A DNA stretch of 64,000 nucleotides from positions 54,960,397-55,024,396 of the forward strand of contig NC_087065.1 in assembly GCF_963678635.1 (NCBI RefSeq). Direction: 5' to 3'. The stretch comes from Symsagittifera roscoffensis. Lineage: Eukaryota > Xenacoelomorpha > Acoela > Convolutidae. A program made the translations under genes and the position numbers. Below the pieces are notes generated by a model. That model saw only the letters and a list, made by a program, of their open reading frames with translations. It did not search any database and was not told the DNA's origin. Below are positions 11,205 to 24,500 of this stretch, in pieces; position 1 is the stretch's first letter, and every line of letters starts with the position of its first letter.

Positions 11205-13900
11205 TGCCGTCATTTTTTTTAAAATCACGCCGTCAGTGTTGTCTCAAGTTGCTCGATCAGTCTTTTCGCAAGTCGCGTAATTTTTTGTTAACTCGCGCTG
11301 CTTAATTCATTTTTATCCACTTTAAGTGTTTTCTTAAGTCGCGCCGTCAGTCTTTTTTTAAGTCGCGCATTTAATCTTTTCTTAAGTTGCGCCGTCAGTT
11401 TTTCTTAAGTCGGGCCGTCAGTCTTTTCTGGAGTCAGGCAGTCAGTCTTGTCCTAAGTCGCGCCGCATAGAACTTTTCTTAAGTCGCGCAATAAAATTTT
11501 TCCTTAGTCGGGTCGTTACTCTTATCTTAACTCGCGCCACTTAAACCTTTTATTAAGTCGCGCCGTCAGTCTTTTTTTAAGTCGTGCCGTCATAATTTTA
11601 AAATCACGCCGTCAGTGTTGTCTCAAGTTGCTCGATCAGTCTTTTCGCAAGTCGCGTTGTCAATTTTTTGTTAACTAGCGCTGCTTAATTCTTTTCTTTA
11701 TCCGCTTTCAGTGTTTTCTTAAGTCGCGTCAACAGTTTTTCTTAAGTGGGGCCGTCAGTCTTTTCTCAAGTAGTGCCGTCAGTATTTTCTTAAGTCGCAC
11801 CGCTCAGGTCTTTTCTTAAGTCGCGCAATAAGTTTTTTCTTAAGTCGTGTCCTTACTCTTCTCGTAACTCGCGCCGCTTAAACCTTTTCTTGAGTCGCCT
11901 CGACAGTCTTTTCTTAAGTCGTGCCGTCATATTTTTCTTGAATCACAACGTCAGTGTTTTCTCAAGTTGCTCGATCTATCTTTTCGAAAGTTGCGTTGTC
12001 AATATTTTGTTAATCCGCGCTGTTTAGTTTTTTTCTTTATCCGAATTCAGTGTTTTCTTAAGTCGCGCTTTCAGTCTTTTCTTAAGTTGCGCAGTCAGAC
12101 TCTTCATAAGACGCGCCACCTGTTCTTACTTAAGTTGCGCCGTCAGTCTTTTCTTAATTCAGGCCGCCTAAGTATTTTCTTAGGTCGCGCCTTCAGTCTT
12201 TTCTTAAGTTAAGCAGTCAGACTCTTCTTAAGACGCGCCACCTGTCCTTACTTAGGTTGCGCCGTCAGTTTTTTCTTAAGTCGCGCCGCTTAGGTCTTTT
12301 CTTAAGTCGTGCCGTCATACTTTTTTTTAAAATCACGCCGTCAGTGTTGTCTCAAGTTGCTCGATGAGTCTTTTCGCAAGTCGCGTTGTCATTTTTTTGT
12401 TAACTCGCGCTGCTCATTCTTTTCTTTATCCACTTTCAGTGTTTTCTTAAGTCGCGCCAACAGTCTTTTCTTTTTTCAGGCCGTCTAAGTCTTTCCTTAG
12501 GTCGCGCCTTCAGTCTTTTCTTAAATTGCGCAGTCAGACTCTTCATAAGACGCGCCACCTGTCCTTACTTAGGTTGCGCCGTCAGTTTTTTCTTAAGTCG
12601 CGCCGCTTAGGTCTTTTCTTAAGTTACGTCGTCAGTCTTTTCCTTAAGTCGCGCAACTTAAGTTTTTTGTTAATTCAGGCCGCCTAAGTCTTTTCTTAAG
12701 TCGTGCCGTCATACTTTTTTTTAAAATCACGCCGTCAGTGTTGTCTCAAGTTGCTCGATGAGTCTTTTCGCAAGTCGCGTTGTCAATTTTTTGTTAACTC
12801 GCGCTGCTCATTCTTTTCTTTATCCACTTTCAGTGTTTTCTTAAGTCGCGCCAACAGTCTTTTCTTTTTTCAGGCCGTCTAAGTCTTTCCTTAGGTCGCG
12901 CCTTCAGTCTTTTCTTAAATTGCGCAGTCAGACTCTTCATAAGACGCGCCACCTGTCCTTACTTAGGTTGCGCCGTCAGTTTTTTCTTAAGTCGCGCCGC
13001 TTAGGTCTTTTCTTAAGTTACGTCGTCAGTCTTTTCCTTAAGTCGCGCAGCTTAAGTTTTTTGTTAATTCAGGCCGCCTAAGTCTTTTCTTAAGTCGTGC
13101 CGTCATACTGTTTTTTAAAATCACGCCGTCAGTGTTGTCTCAAGTTGCTCGATGAGTCTTTTCGCAAGTCGCGTTGTCAATTTTTTCTTAAGTCGTGCCG
13201 TCATATTTTTCTTGAATCACAACGTCAGTGTTTTCTCAAGTTGCTCGATCTATCTTTTCGAAAGTTGCGTTGTCAATATTTTGTTAATCCGCGCTGTTTA
13301 GTTTTTTTCTTTATCCGAATTCAGTGTTTTCTTAAGTCGCGCTTTCAGTCTTTTCTTAAGTTGCGCAGTCAGACTCTTCATAAGACGCGCCACCTGTTCT
13401 TACTTAAGTTGCGCCGTCAGTCTTTTCTTAATTCAGGCCGCCTAAGTATTTTCTTAGGTCGCGCCTTCAGTCTTTTCTTAAGTTAAGCAGTCAGACTCTT
13501 CTTAAGACGCGCCACCTGTCCTTACTTAGGTTGCGCCGTCAGTTTTTTCTTAAGTCGCGCCGCTTAGGTCTTTTCTTAAGTTACGTCGTCAGTCTTTTCC
13601 TTAAGTCGCGCAGCTTAAGTTTTTGTTAATTCAGGCCGCCTAAGTCTTTTCTTAAGTCGTGCCGTCATACTTTTTTTTTAAAATCACGCCGTCAGTATTG
13701 TCTCAAGTTGCTCGATGAGTCTTTTCGCAAGTCGCGTTGTCAATTTTTTGTTAACTCGCGCTGCTCATTCTTTTTTTTATCCACTTTCAGTGTTTTCTTA
13801 AGTCGCGCCAACAGTCTTTTCTTTTTTCAGGTCGTCTAATTCTTTCCTTAGGTCGCGCCTTCAGTCTTTTCTTAAATTGCGCAGTCAGACTCTTCTTAAG
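11205..13900 (+). repeat. Higher-order repeat block, about 340-394 bp period
   Basis: A set of distinctive variant monomers recurs in fixed order: GCCGTCAT, a T run, AAAATCACGCC, TGTTGTCTCAAGTTGCTCGAT, GTCAATTTTTTGTTAACTCG, TTTATCCACTTTCAGTG. GCCGTCAT landmarks lie at about 11,205, 11,585, 11,922, 12,311, 12,705, 13,099 and 13,661. The 12,311-12,705-13,099 copies are exactly 394 bp apart and nearly identical, which indicates recent unequal exchange. A longer segment of 11,967-12,212 recurs about 1,274 bp later at 13,241-13,486. Confidence 0.85.
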
Positions 13901-15336
13901 ACGCGCCATCTGTCCTCATTTAGGTTTCGCCGTCAGTCTTTTCTCAAGTCGCGCCACTTAAATCTTTTTTTAAATGTTACGCCGTCAGTATTTTCTTAAG
14001 TTGAGCCGTCAGTCTTTTGTTAAGTCGCACAGTGAATCTTTTCTCAAGTTGCGCCGTCAATCTTTTCTTAAGTCGTGCCATCAGTCTTTTGTGAAGTCGT
14101 GCTGTAAGTTTTGTCCTAAGTCGTGCCGCTTAGGTCATTTCTTAAGTCGCGCAGTCAGCCGTTAAGTTGCTCGATCAGTCTTTTCGCAAATCGCGTTGTC
14201 AATTTTTTGTTAACTTACGCTGCTTAATTCTTTTCTTTATCCGCTTTCAAAGTTTTTTTTCTAAGTCGCGCCGTCAATTTTTTCTTAAGTCGCGCCTTCA
14301 GTATTTTCTTAAGTCGCGCGGTCCGTTTTTTTTGAAATCGCTTCGCTTAAGTTTTCTCTTAAGTCGCGCCATCAGTCTTTTTTTTTCAGCTGATCATTCA
14401 GTCTTTTCTTGGATCATGCCGTCACTCTTTTCTTAAGTGGCGCCGTCAGTTTATTCTTAATTCAGGCCGCGTAAGTCTTTTCTTAAGTCGCGCTGTCAGT
14501 ATTTTCATAAGTTGCGCCGTCAGTATTTTCTGTGGTCGCGCCGTCCAATTTTTTGAAATCGCTTCGCTTAAGTTTTGTCTTAAGTCGTGCCATCAGTCTT
14601 TTTTTCAGCTAATCCTTCAGGTTTTTCTTAAGTCGCGCCGTCGGTATTTTCTTAAGTCTCGCCACTTAAGTCTTTTCTTAAGTTACGTCGTCAGTAATTT
14701 CCTAAGTCGCGCAGCAGCATTTTTCTTGAGTCGCGCCGCCAGTCTTCTTTCAAGTCGCGCAGAAAAAACCTTTTCTTAAGACGCGCCGTCTGTCGTTTCG
14801 TAAGTCGTGCCGTCAGTTTTTTCTTAAATCACGCCGTCAGTTTTTTCGTAAGTCGTTCGATCAATCTTTTCTTATGTCGCGCCGTCAGTTTTTTTTTAAG
14901 TCGCGCTGCTTAAGTCTTTTCTAAATTCAGGCCGCTTAAGTCTTTTCTTAAGTCGCGCCGTCAATATTTTTTAAGTCGCGCTGTCAGTATTTTCTAAAGT
15001 CGAGCCGTCCGTTTTTTTCTTAAATCAGTTCACTGAAAGTTTTTAAGTCGCGCCTTTAGTCGTTTTTTAAGTTAATCCGTCTTTCTTTTCTTAAGTCGCG
15101 CCGTCAGTCTTTTCTTAAGTCGCGGCGCTTAGGTATTTTCTTCAGTCGCGCCGCTTAGGTCTTTTCTTAAGTCGCGCCTTCAGTCTTTTTTTTGGGTCGC
15201 GCCGTCAGTTTTTGTTTAGTCGCGCCGCCAGTCGTTTCTTAAGTTGCGCAGTCAGACTCTTCTTAAGACGCGCTAACTGTCTTTACTTAGGTCGCGCCGT
15301 CAGTTTTTCTTAAGTCGCGCTGTCAGCTTTTCCTTA

Positions 15337-18300
15337 ATTCGCGCCATCGGTTTTTTGAAGTCGCGCCGTCAATCTTTTCTTTAGTCGTACCGTCAGTTTT
15401 TTTAGGACAGGCCGCCAGTCTTTTCTTAAGGCGCTACCTGTCTGTACTTAGGTCGCACCGTCAGTTTTTTTGCAAGTCGTGCCACTTAAATCTTTTCTTA
15501 TGTCACGCCGACAGTCTTTTCTTAAGTTGCGCCGTCAGCTTTTCCTTAATTCGCGCCGTCAGTTTTTTTTAATTCGTGCCGCTTAGGTCCTTTCTTAATT
15601 CACGCCTTCAGTATTTTTTTAAGTCGCGCCATCAGTTTTTGTTTAGTAGCGTCGCCAGCCTTTTCTTAAGTCGTGCCGTCAGTCTTTTCTTAAGTCGCGC
15701 CGCTTAGGTCTCTTTTTTTAAGTCGCGCCTTCAGTCTTTTCTTAAGTCGCGCTGTCAGATTTTTGTTTAGTCGCGCCGCCAGTTTTTTCTTAAAATGCGC
15801 TACTTGTCTTTACTTAGGTCGGGCCGTCAGTATTTTCTTAAGTCGCATCACTTAAATCTTTTCTTATGTCGCGACGTCAGTCTTTTGTTAAGTCGCGCCG
15901 TCGGTCTTTTATTGGGTTGCGCAGTTAACCTGTTCTTAGATTGCGCTGTCAGTCTTTTTGAAGTCGTGCCGTCAGTCTTGTCCTGGGTCGCACCGCTTAG
16001 GTAATTTCCTAAGTCGCGCAGTAAGTCTTTTCTCAAGTCGGGTTGTAAGTCTTCTCTTGAGTCGCGCCGCTTAAACTTTTTCTTGAGTCGCGCCGTAAGC
16101 CTTTTATTAAGTCGCGCCGCTTAGGTCTTCTCTCAAGTCGCACAGTAAGTTTTTTCTTAAGTCGGGTCGTTTTTTGCTTAAATCTTTTCCCAATAACGTT
16201 TCTTAAGTCGCGCAGTAAGTTTTTTGTTATCTCGCGCTGCTTAAGTCTTATTGAATCCGCGTCCTCAGTTTTTCCATAAGTCATTATTAAAAGTCTTTTC
16301 ATAAGTTAAGTCTGTTATTAGGTCGCGTCGTCAGTCTTCTGTTAAGTCGCACCTTCAGTCTTTTCTTAATTAGCGCCGTTAGGTTTTCTTAAGTCGCGCC
16401 GTCAGTTTTTTCTGCATCACGCAGTAGGACTTTTTTTGAGTCGCGTCGTCAGTCTTCTTTTAATTTGCGCCTCTTAAATCTTTTCTTAAGACAAGCTGCC
16501 AGTCCATTCTTAAGTCATGCGTTCAGTCTTTTCTTGGATCACGCCGTCAGTCTTTTCGTAAGTGGCGCCTTCAGTTTTTTCTGAAGTCGCGCCGTCAGTC
16601 TTGTCTTAAGCCGCGCCGCTTAGCTCTTTTCTTAAGTCGTGCAGTTAATTGTTTCTTAAGTCGCGCCGTCAGTCTTTTCTTAAGTCGCGCCGCCAGTTTT
16701 TCTCAAGTCGTTCCGCATAAGTTTTACCTTATGTCACGCCGTCAGCTTTTTCTCAAGTCGCGCCGTCAGCTTTTCCTTAGGTCACGCTCCTTAAGTTTTT
16801 TTGTAAAGTCACGCAGTTTAAGATTTCTCTTAAGTCACGCCGTCAGTCTTTTCTTAAAGTCGCGCCGTCAGTCTTTTCTTAAGTCGCGCCGTCAGTCTTT
16901 TCTTAAGTCGCGCCGTCAGTCTTTCCTCAAATCTCACCGTCAGTCTTTTCTCAAGTCGCTCGATCAGTCTTTTCTGAAGTCGCGTTGTCAGTTTTTGTTA
17001 ACTGGCGCTGCCTAATTCTTTTTTTATCCGCGTCCTCGGTCTTTTCTGAAGTCGCGCCGTCAGTTGTTTTTTAAGTCACGCCGTCAACTTCCTCCTAGGT
17101 CGCGCCCCTTAAATTTTTTCCTAAGTCGCGCCTTTCAAGATTTTACTCAAATCACGCCTTCAGTCTTTTCCTAAGTCACGCCGTCAGTCTTTTCCTCAAT
17201 CACGAAGCCAGTCTTTTCTTAAGTCACGCCGCCAGTCTTAACTTAAGTCGCGCCGTCAGGTTTTTCTTAAATCACAGCGGGTATTTTTTCTCAACTCTCT
17301 CGATCGGCCTTTCCTTAAGTCGCCTTGTAAGTTTTTTGTTATCTCGCGCTGCTCAAGTCTTATTGAATCCTCGTCCTCAGTCTTTTCATAAGTCGCGCCG
17401 TCGTTCTTATCTTAAATCGCGCCATCCGTCTTTTCTTACGTCGCACGGTCAGTTTTTTCTTAAGTCGCGCCGTCAGGCTCTTCTTAAATCACATCGGCAA
17501 GTCGCTCGATCAGCATTTCTTTGAGTCGCGTTGTAAATTTTTTGTTTTCTCGCGCTGCTTAAGTCTTATTTAATCCGCGTCCTCAGTCTTTTCATAAGTC
17601 GCGCGCGCCGTCAGTATTTTCTTAAGTCTCGCCATCAAATTTTTTCTTCGGTCATGCAACTTTACTTTTTTCTTAATTCGCGCCATCGGTTTTTTGAAGT
17701 CGCACCGTCAATCTTTTCTTTAGTCGTACCGTCAGTTTTTTTAGGACAGGCCGCCAGTCTTTTCTTAAGGCGCTACCTGTCTGTACTTAGGTCGCACCGT
17801 CAGTTTTTTTGCAAGTCGTGCCACTTAAATCTTTTCTTATGTCACGCCGACAGTCTTTTCTTAAGTTGCGCCGTCAGCTTTTCCTTAATTCGCGCCGTCA
17901 GTTTTTTTTAATTCGTGCCGCTTAGGTCCTTTCTTAATTCACGCCTTCAGTATTTTTTTAAGTCGCGCCATCAGTTTTTGTTTAGTAGCGTCGCCAGCCT
18001 TTTCTTAAGTCGTGCCGTCAGTCTTTTCTTAAGTCGCGCCGCTTAGGTCTTTTTTTTTTAAGTCGCGCCTTCAGTCTTTTCTTAAGTCGCGCTGTCAGAT
18101 TTTTGTTTAGTCGCGCCGCCAGTTTTTTCTTAAAACGCGCTACTTGTCTTTACTTAGGTCGGGCCGTCAGTATTTTCTTAAGTCTCATCACTTAAATCTT
18201 TTCTTATGTCGCGACGTCAGTCTTTTGTTAAGTCGCGCCGTCGGTCTTTTATTGGGTTGCGCAGTTAACCTGTTCTTAGATTGCGCTGTCAGTCTTTTTG

Positions 18301-21300
18301 AAGTCGTGCCGTCAGTCTTGTCCTGGGTCGCACCGCTTAGGTAACTTCCTAAGTCGCGCAGTAAGTATTTTCTCAAGTCGGGTTGTAAGTCTTCTCTTGA
18401 GTCGCGCCGCTTAAACTTTTTCTTGAGTCGCGCCGTAAGCCTTTTATTAAGTCGCGCCGCTTAGGTCTTCTCTCAAGTCGCACAGTAAGTTTTTTCTTAA
18501 GTCGGGTCGTTTTTTGCTTAAATCTTTTCCCAATAACGTTTCTTAAGTCGCGCAGTAAGTTTTTTGTTATCTCGCGCTGCTTAAGTCTTATTGAATCCGC
18601 GTCCTCAGTTTTTCCATAAGTCATTATTAAAAGTCTTTTCATAAGTTAAGTCTGTTATTAGGTCGCGTCGTCAGTCTTCTGTTAAGTCGCACCTTCAGTC
18701 TTTTCTTAATTAGCGCCGTTAGGTTTTCTTAAGTCGCGCCGTCAGTTTTTTCTGCATCACGCAGTAGGACTTTTTTTGAGTCGCGTCGTCAGTCTTCTTT
18801 TAATTTGCGCCTCTTAAATCTTTTCTTAAGACAAGCTGTCAGTCCATTCTTAAGTCATGCGTTCAGTCTTTTCTTGGATCCCGCCGTCAGTCTTTTCGTA
18901 AGTGGCGCCTTCAGTTTTTTCTGAAGTCGCGCCGTCAGTCTTGTCCTAAGCCGCGCCACCAGTTTTTCTCAAGTCGTTCCGCATAAGTTTTACCTTATGT
19001 CACGCCGTCAGCTTTTTCTCAAGTCGCGCCGCCAGCTTTTCCTTAGGTCGCGCTCCTTAAGTTTTTTCGTAAAGTCGCGCAGTTTAAGATTTCTCTTAAG
19101 TCACGCCGTCAGTCTTTTCTTAAGTCGCGCCGTCAGTCTTTTCTGAAGTCGCGCCGCCAGTTTTTCTCAAGTCGTTCCGCATAAGTTTTACCTTATGTCA
19201 CGCCGTCAGCTTTTTCTCAAGTCGCGCCGCCAGCTTTTCCTTAGGTCGCGCTCCTTAAGTTTTTTTGTAAAGTCGCGCAGTTTAAGATTTCTCTTAAGTC
19301 ACGCCATCAGTCTTTTCTTAAGTCGCGCCGTCAGTCTTTTCTTAAGTCGCGCCGTCAGTCTTTTCTTAAGTCGCGCCGTCAGTCTTTCCTCAAATCTCAC
19401 CGTCAGTCTTTTCTCAAGTCGCTCGATCAGTCTTTTCTGAAGTCGCGTTGTCAGTTTTTGTTAACTGGCGCTGCTTAATTCTTTTTTTATCCGCGTCCTC
19501 GGTCTTTTCTGAAGTCGCGCCGTCAGTTGTTTTTTAAGTCACGCCGTCAATTTCCTCCTAGGTCGCGCCCCTTAAATTTTTTCCTAAGTCGCGCCTTTCA
19601 AGATTTTACTCAAATCACGCCTTCAGTCTTTTCCTAAGTCACGCCGTCAGTCTTTTCCTCAATCGTGAAGCCAGTCTTTTCTTAAGTCACGCCGCCAGTC
19701 TTTTCTTAAGTTGCGCCGTCAGCTTTTCCTTAATTCGCGCCGTCAGTTTTTTTTAATTCGTGCCGCTTAGGTCCTTTCTTAATTCACGCCTTCAGTATTT
19801 TTTTAAGTCGCGCCATCAGTTTTTGTTTAGTAGCGTCGCCAGCCTTTTCTTAAGTCGTGCCGTCAGTCTTTTCTTAAGTCGCGCCGCTTAGGTCTTTTTT
19901 TTTAAGTCGCGCCTTCAGTCTTTTCTTCAGTCGCGCTGTCAGATTTTTGTTTAGTCGCGCCGCCAGTTTTTTCTTAAAACGCGCTACTTGTCTTTACTTA
20001 GGTCGGGCCGTCAGTATTTTCTTAAGTCGCATCACTTAAATCTTTTCTTATGTCGCGACGTCAGTCTTTTGTTAAGTCGCGCCGTCGGTCTTTTATTGGG
20101 TTGCGCAGTTAACCTGTTCTTAAATTGCGCTGTCAGTCTTTTTGAAGTCGTGCCGTCAGTCTTGTCCTGGGTCGCACCGCTTAGGTAATTTCCTAAGTCG
20201 CGCAGTAAGTCTTTTCTCAAGTCGGGTTGTAAGTCTTCTCTTGAGTCGCGCCGCTTAAACTTTTTCTTGAGTCGCGCCGTAAGCCTTTTATTAAGTCGCG
20301 CCGCTTAGGTCTTCTCTCAAGTCGCACAGTAAGTTTTTTCTTAAGTCGGGTCGTTTTTTGCTTAAATCTTTTCCCAATAACGTTTCTTAAGTCGCGCAGT
20401 AAGTTTTTTGTTATCTCGCGCTGCTTAAGTCTTATTGAATCCGCGTCCTCAGTTTTTCCATAAGTCATTATTAAAAGTCTTTTCATAAGTTAAGTCTGTT
20501 ATTAGGTCGCGTCGTCAGTCTTCTGTTAAGTCGCACCTTCAGTCTTTTCTTAATTAGCGCCGTTAGGTTTTCTTAAGTCGCGCCGTCAGTTTTTTCTGCA
20601 TCACGCAGTAGGACTTTTTTTGAGTCGCGTCGTCAGTCTTCTTTTAATTTGCGCCTCTTAAATCTTTTCTTAAGACAAGCTGTCAGTCCATTCTTAAGTC
20701 ATGCGTTCAGTCTTTTCTTGGATCCCGCCGTCAGTCTTTTCGTAAGTGGCGCCTTCAGTTTTTTCTGAAGTCGCGCCGTCAGTCTTGTCCTAAGCCGCGC
20801 CACCAGTTTTTCTCAAGTCGTTCCGCATAAGTTTTACCTTATGTCACGCCGTCAGCTTTTTCTCAAGTCGCGCCGCCAGCTTTTCCTTAGGTCGCGCTCC
20901 TTAAGTTTTTTCGTAAAGTCGCGCAGTTTAAGATTTCTCTTAAGTCACGCCGTCAGTCTTTTCTTAAGTCGCGCCGTCAGTCTTTTCTTAAGTCGCGCCG
21001 CCAGTTTTTCTCAAGTCGTTCCGCATAAGTTTTACCTTATGTCACGCCGTCAGCTTTTTCTCAAGTCGCGCCGCCAGCTTTTCCTTAGGTCGCGCTCCTT
21101 AAGTTTTTTTGTAAAGTCGCGCAGTTTAAGATTTCTCTTAAGTCACGCCATCAGTCTTTTCTTAAGTCGCGCCGTCAGTCTTTTCTTAAGTCGCGCCGTC
21201 AGTCTTTTCTTAAGTCGCGCCGTCAGTCTTTCCTCAAATCTCACCGTCAGTCTTTTCTCAAGTCGCTCGATCAGTCTTTTCTGAAGTCGCGTTGTCAGTT

Positions 21301-21540
21301 TTTGTTAACTGGCGCTGCTTAATTCTTTTTTTATCCGCGTCCTCGGTCTTTTCTGAAGTCGCGCCGTCAGTTGTTTTTTAAGTCACGCCGTCAATTTCCT
21401 CCTAGGTCGCGCCCCTTAAATTTTTTCCTAAGTCGCGCCTTTCAAGATTTTACTCAAATCACGCCTTCAGTCTTTTCCTAAGTCACGCCGTCAGTCTTTT
21501 CCTCAATCGTGAAGCCAGTCTTTTCTTAAGTCACGCCGCC
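15337..21540 (+). repeat. Kilobase-scale higher-order repeats (2.34 kb and 1.84 kb offsets)
   Basis: The segment at 15,337-16,612 recurs at 17,677-18,952 (offset 2,340 bp). The stretch 17.85-19.70 kb recurs at 19.70-21.54 kb (offset about 1,844 bp). The copies differ at only scattered positions, including identical rare variants such as CCCAATAACG and TTATTAAAAGTC. A sub-block with TTCCGCATAAGTTTTACC occurs at about 16,711, 18,976, 19,176, 20,820 and 21,020. Such multi-monomer units that are much more alike than neighbouring monomers are the pattern of centromere-type satellites, though function cannot be read from sequence. Confidence 0.9.
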
Positions 21541-21599
21541 AGTCTTAACTTAAGTCGCGCCGTCAAGTTTTTCTTAAATCACAGCGGGTATTTTTTCTC

Positions 21600-24500
21600 A
21601 ACTCTCTCGATCGGCCTTTCCTTAAGTCGCCTTGTAAGTTTTTTGTTATCTCGCGCTGCTCAAGTCTTATTGAATCCTCGTCCTCAGTCTTTTCATAAGT
21701 CGCGCCGTCGTTCTTATCTTAAATCGCGCCATCCGTCTTTTCTCACGTCGCACGGTCAGTTTTTTCTTAAGTCGCGCCGCTTAAGGTTTTTCTTATGTCC
21801 TGCCGTCAGTCTTAACTTAAGTGCGCCGTCAGGCTTTTCTTAAATCACATCGGCAATTTTTTCTCAAGTCGCTCGATCAGCATTTCCTTAAGTCGCGTTG
21901 TAAATTTTTTGTTATCTCGCGCTGCTCAAGTCTTATTGAATCCTCGTCCTCAGTCTTTTCATAAGTCGCGCCGTCGTTCTTATCTTAAATCGCGCCATCC
22001 GTCTTTTCTCACGTCGCACGGTCAGTTTTTTCTTAAGTCGCGCCGTCAGGCTCTTCTTAAATCACATCGGCAATTTTTCCTCAAGTCGCTCGATCAGCAT
22101 TTCTTTGAGTCGCGTTGTAAATTTTTTGTTATCTCGCGCTGCTTAAGTCTTATTTAATCCGCGTCCTCAGTCTTTTCATAAGTCGCGCGCGCCGTCAGTA
22201 TTTTCTTAAGTCTCGCCATCAAATTTTTTCTTCGGTCATGCAACTTTAGTTTTTTCTTAAGTCGCGCCGCTTAAGGTTTTTCTTAAGACACGCGGTCAGT
22301 CTTTTTTTAAAATCGCGCCGTCAGTCTTCTCTTAAGTCGCACCTTCAGTCTATTCTTGGGTCGCGCCGTCAGTATTTTCTCAAGTCTCTCCGCTTAAGTT
22401 CTCTCTTAAATCGCGCCGTTCGTTTTTTCTTAAATCGCGCCGTCATCTTTTTTCTTCGGTCATGCAACTCATTTTTTTTCCTAATTCGCACCGCTTTTCC
22501 TCAGTTGCACCGGTTAGGTCTTTTCTTAAGTCCCGCCGTCAGTCTTAACGTAAGTCGTGCCGTCAGGCTTTTCTTAAATTACATCGGCAATTTTTTCTCA
22601 AGTCGCTCGATCAGCATTTCCTTAAGTCGCGTTGTAAATTTTTTGTTATCTCGCGCTGCTTAAGTCTTATTTAACCCGCGTCCTCAGTCTTTTCATAAGT
22701 CGCGCCATCAGTTTTTCTCAAGTATCTCAGCTTAAGTTCTCTCTTAAATCGCGCCGCTAGTTTTTCTTAAATCGCGCCGTCAAATTTTTTCTTCGGTCAT
22801 GCAACTTTAGTTTTTTCTTAAGTCGCGCCGCTTAAGGTTTTTCTTAAGACACGCGGTCAGTCTTCTTTTGAAATCGCGCCGTCAGTCTTCTCTTAAATTG
22901 CACCTTCAGTCTATTCTTAGGTCGCGCCGTCAGTATTTTCTCAAGTCTCTCCGCTTAAATTCTCTCTTAAATCGCGCCGTTCGTTTTTTCTTAAATCGCG
23001 CGTCATCTTTTTTCTTCGGTCATGCAACTCAAGTTTTTTCCTAATTCGCACCGCTTAAAATTTTCCTCAGTTGCACCGGTTAGGTCTTTTCTTAAGTCCC
23101 GCCGTCGGTCTTAACTTAAGTCGCGCCGTCAGGCTTTTCTTAAATCACATCGGCAATTTTTTCTGAAGTCGCTCGATCAGCATTTCCTTAAGTCGCGTTG
23201 TAAATTTTTTGTTATCTCGCGCTGCTTAAGTCTTATTGAATCCGCGTCCTCAGTCTTTTCATAAGTCGCGCCATCAGTATTGTCTCAAGTCTCTCCGTTT
23301 AAGTTCTCTCTTAAATCGCGCCGTTCGTTTTTTCTTAAATTGCGCCGTCATCTTTTTTCTTCGGTCATGCAACTCAAGTTTTTCCTAAATCGCACCGCTT
23401 AAAAATTTTCCTCAGTTGCACCGGTTAGGTCTTTTCTTAAGTCCCGCCGTCGGTCTTAACCTAAGTCGCGCAGTCAGGCTTTTCTTAAATTACATCGGCA
23501 ATTTTTTTTGAAGTCGCTCGATCAGCATTTCCTTAAGTCGCGTTGTAAATTTTTTGTTATCTCGCGCTTCTTAAGTCTTATTTAATCCGCGTTCTCAGTC
23601 TTTTCATAAGTCGCGCCATCAGTATTGTCTCAAATCTCTCCGTTTAAGTTCTCTCTTAAATCGCGCCGCTAGTTTTTCTTAAATCGCGCCGTCAAATTTT
23701 TTCTTCGGTCATGCAACTTTAGTTTTTTCTTAAGTCGCGCCGCTGAAGGTTTTTCTTAAGACACGCGGTCAGTCTTTTCCTAAGTCGCGCCGTCAGTCTT
23801 TTTTCAAAATCGCGCTGTCAGTTTTTTCATAAGTCGTAAAGTCAGCTTTTTCTTAATTAACGCCGTCAGTCTTCTCTTAAGTCGCACCTTCAGTCTATTC
23901 TTAGGTCGCGCCGTCAGTATTTTCTCAAGTCTCTCCGCTTAAGTTCTCTCTTAAATCGCGCCGTTCGTTTTTTCTTAAATCGCGCTGTCATCTTTTTTCT
24001 TCGGTCATGCAACTCAATTTTTTTCCTAATTCGCACCGCTTAAAAGTTTTCCTCAGTTGCACCGGTTAGGTCTTTTCTTAAGTCCCGCCGTCAGTCTTAA
24101 CGTAAGTCGCGCCGTCAGGTTTTTCTTAAATCACATCGGCAATTTTTTCTGAAGTCGCTCGATCAGCATTTCCTTAAGTCGCGTTGTAAATTTTTTGTTA
24201 TCTCGCGCTGCTTAAGTCTTATTTAATCCGCGTTCTCAGTCTTTTCATAAGTCGCGCCATCAGTATTGTCTCAAGTCTCTCCGTTTAATTTCTCTCTTAA
24301 ATCGCGCCGTTCGTTTTTTCTTAAATTGCGCCGTCATCTTTTTTCTTCGGTCATGCAACTCAAGTTTTTTCCTAATTCGCACCGCTTAAAAATTTTCCTC
24401 AGTTGCATCGGTTAGGTCTTTTCTTAAGTCCCGCCGTCAGTCTTAACTTAAGTCGCGCCGTCAGGCTTTTCTTAAATCACATCGGCAATTTTTTCTCAAG

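Noticed and set aside
20841-21284. Protein-coding gene (147 codons) in the satellite
   Set aside because: The frame only reflects the 24-bp period. Equivalent frames occur on both strands and end wherever a 26-bp unit occurs.
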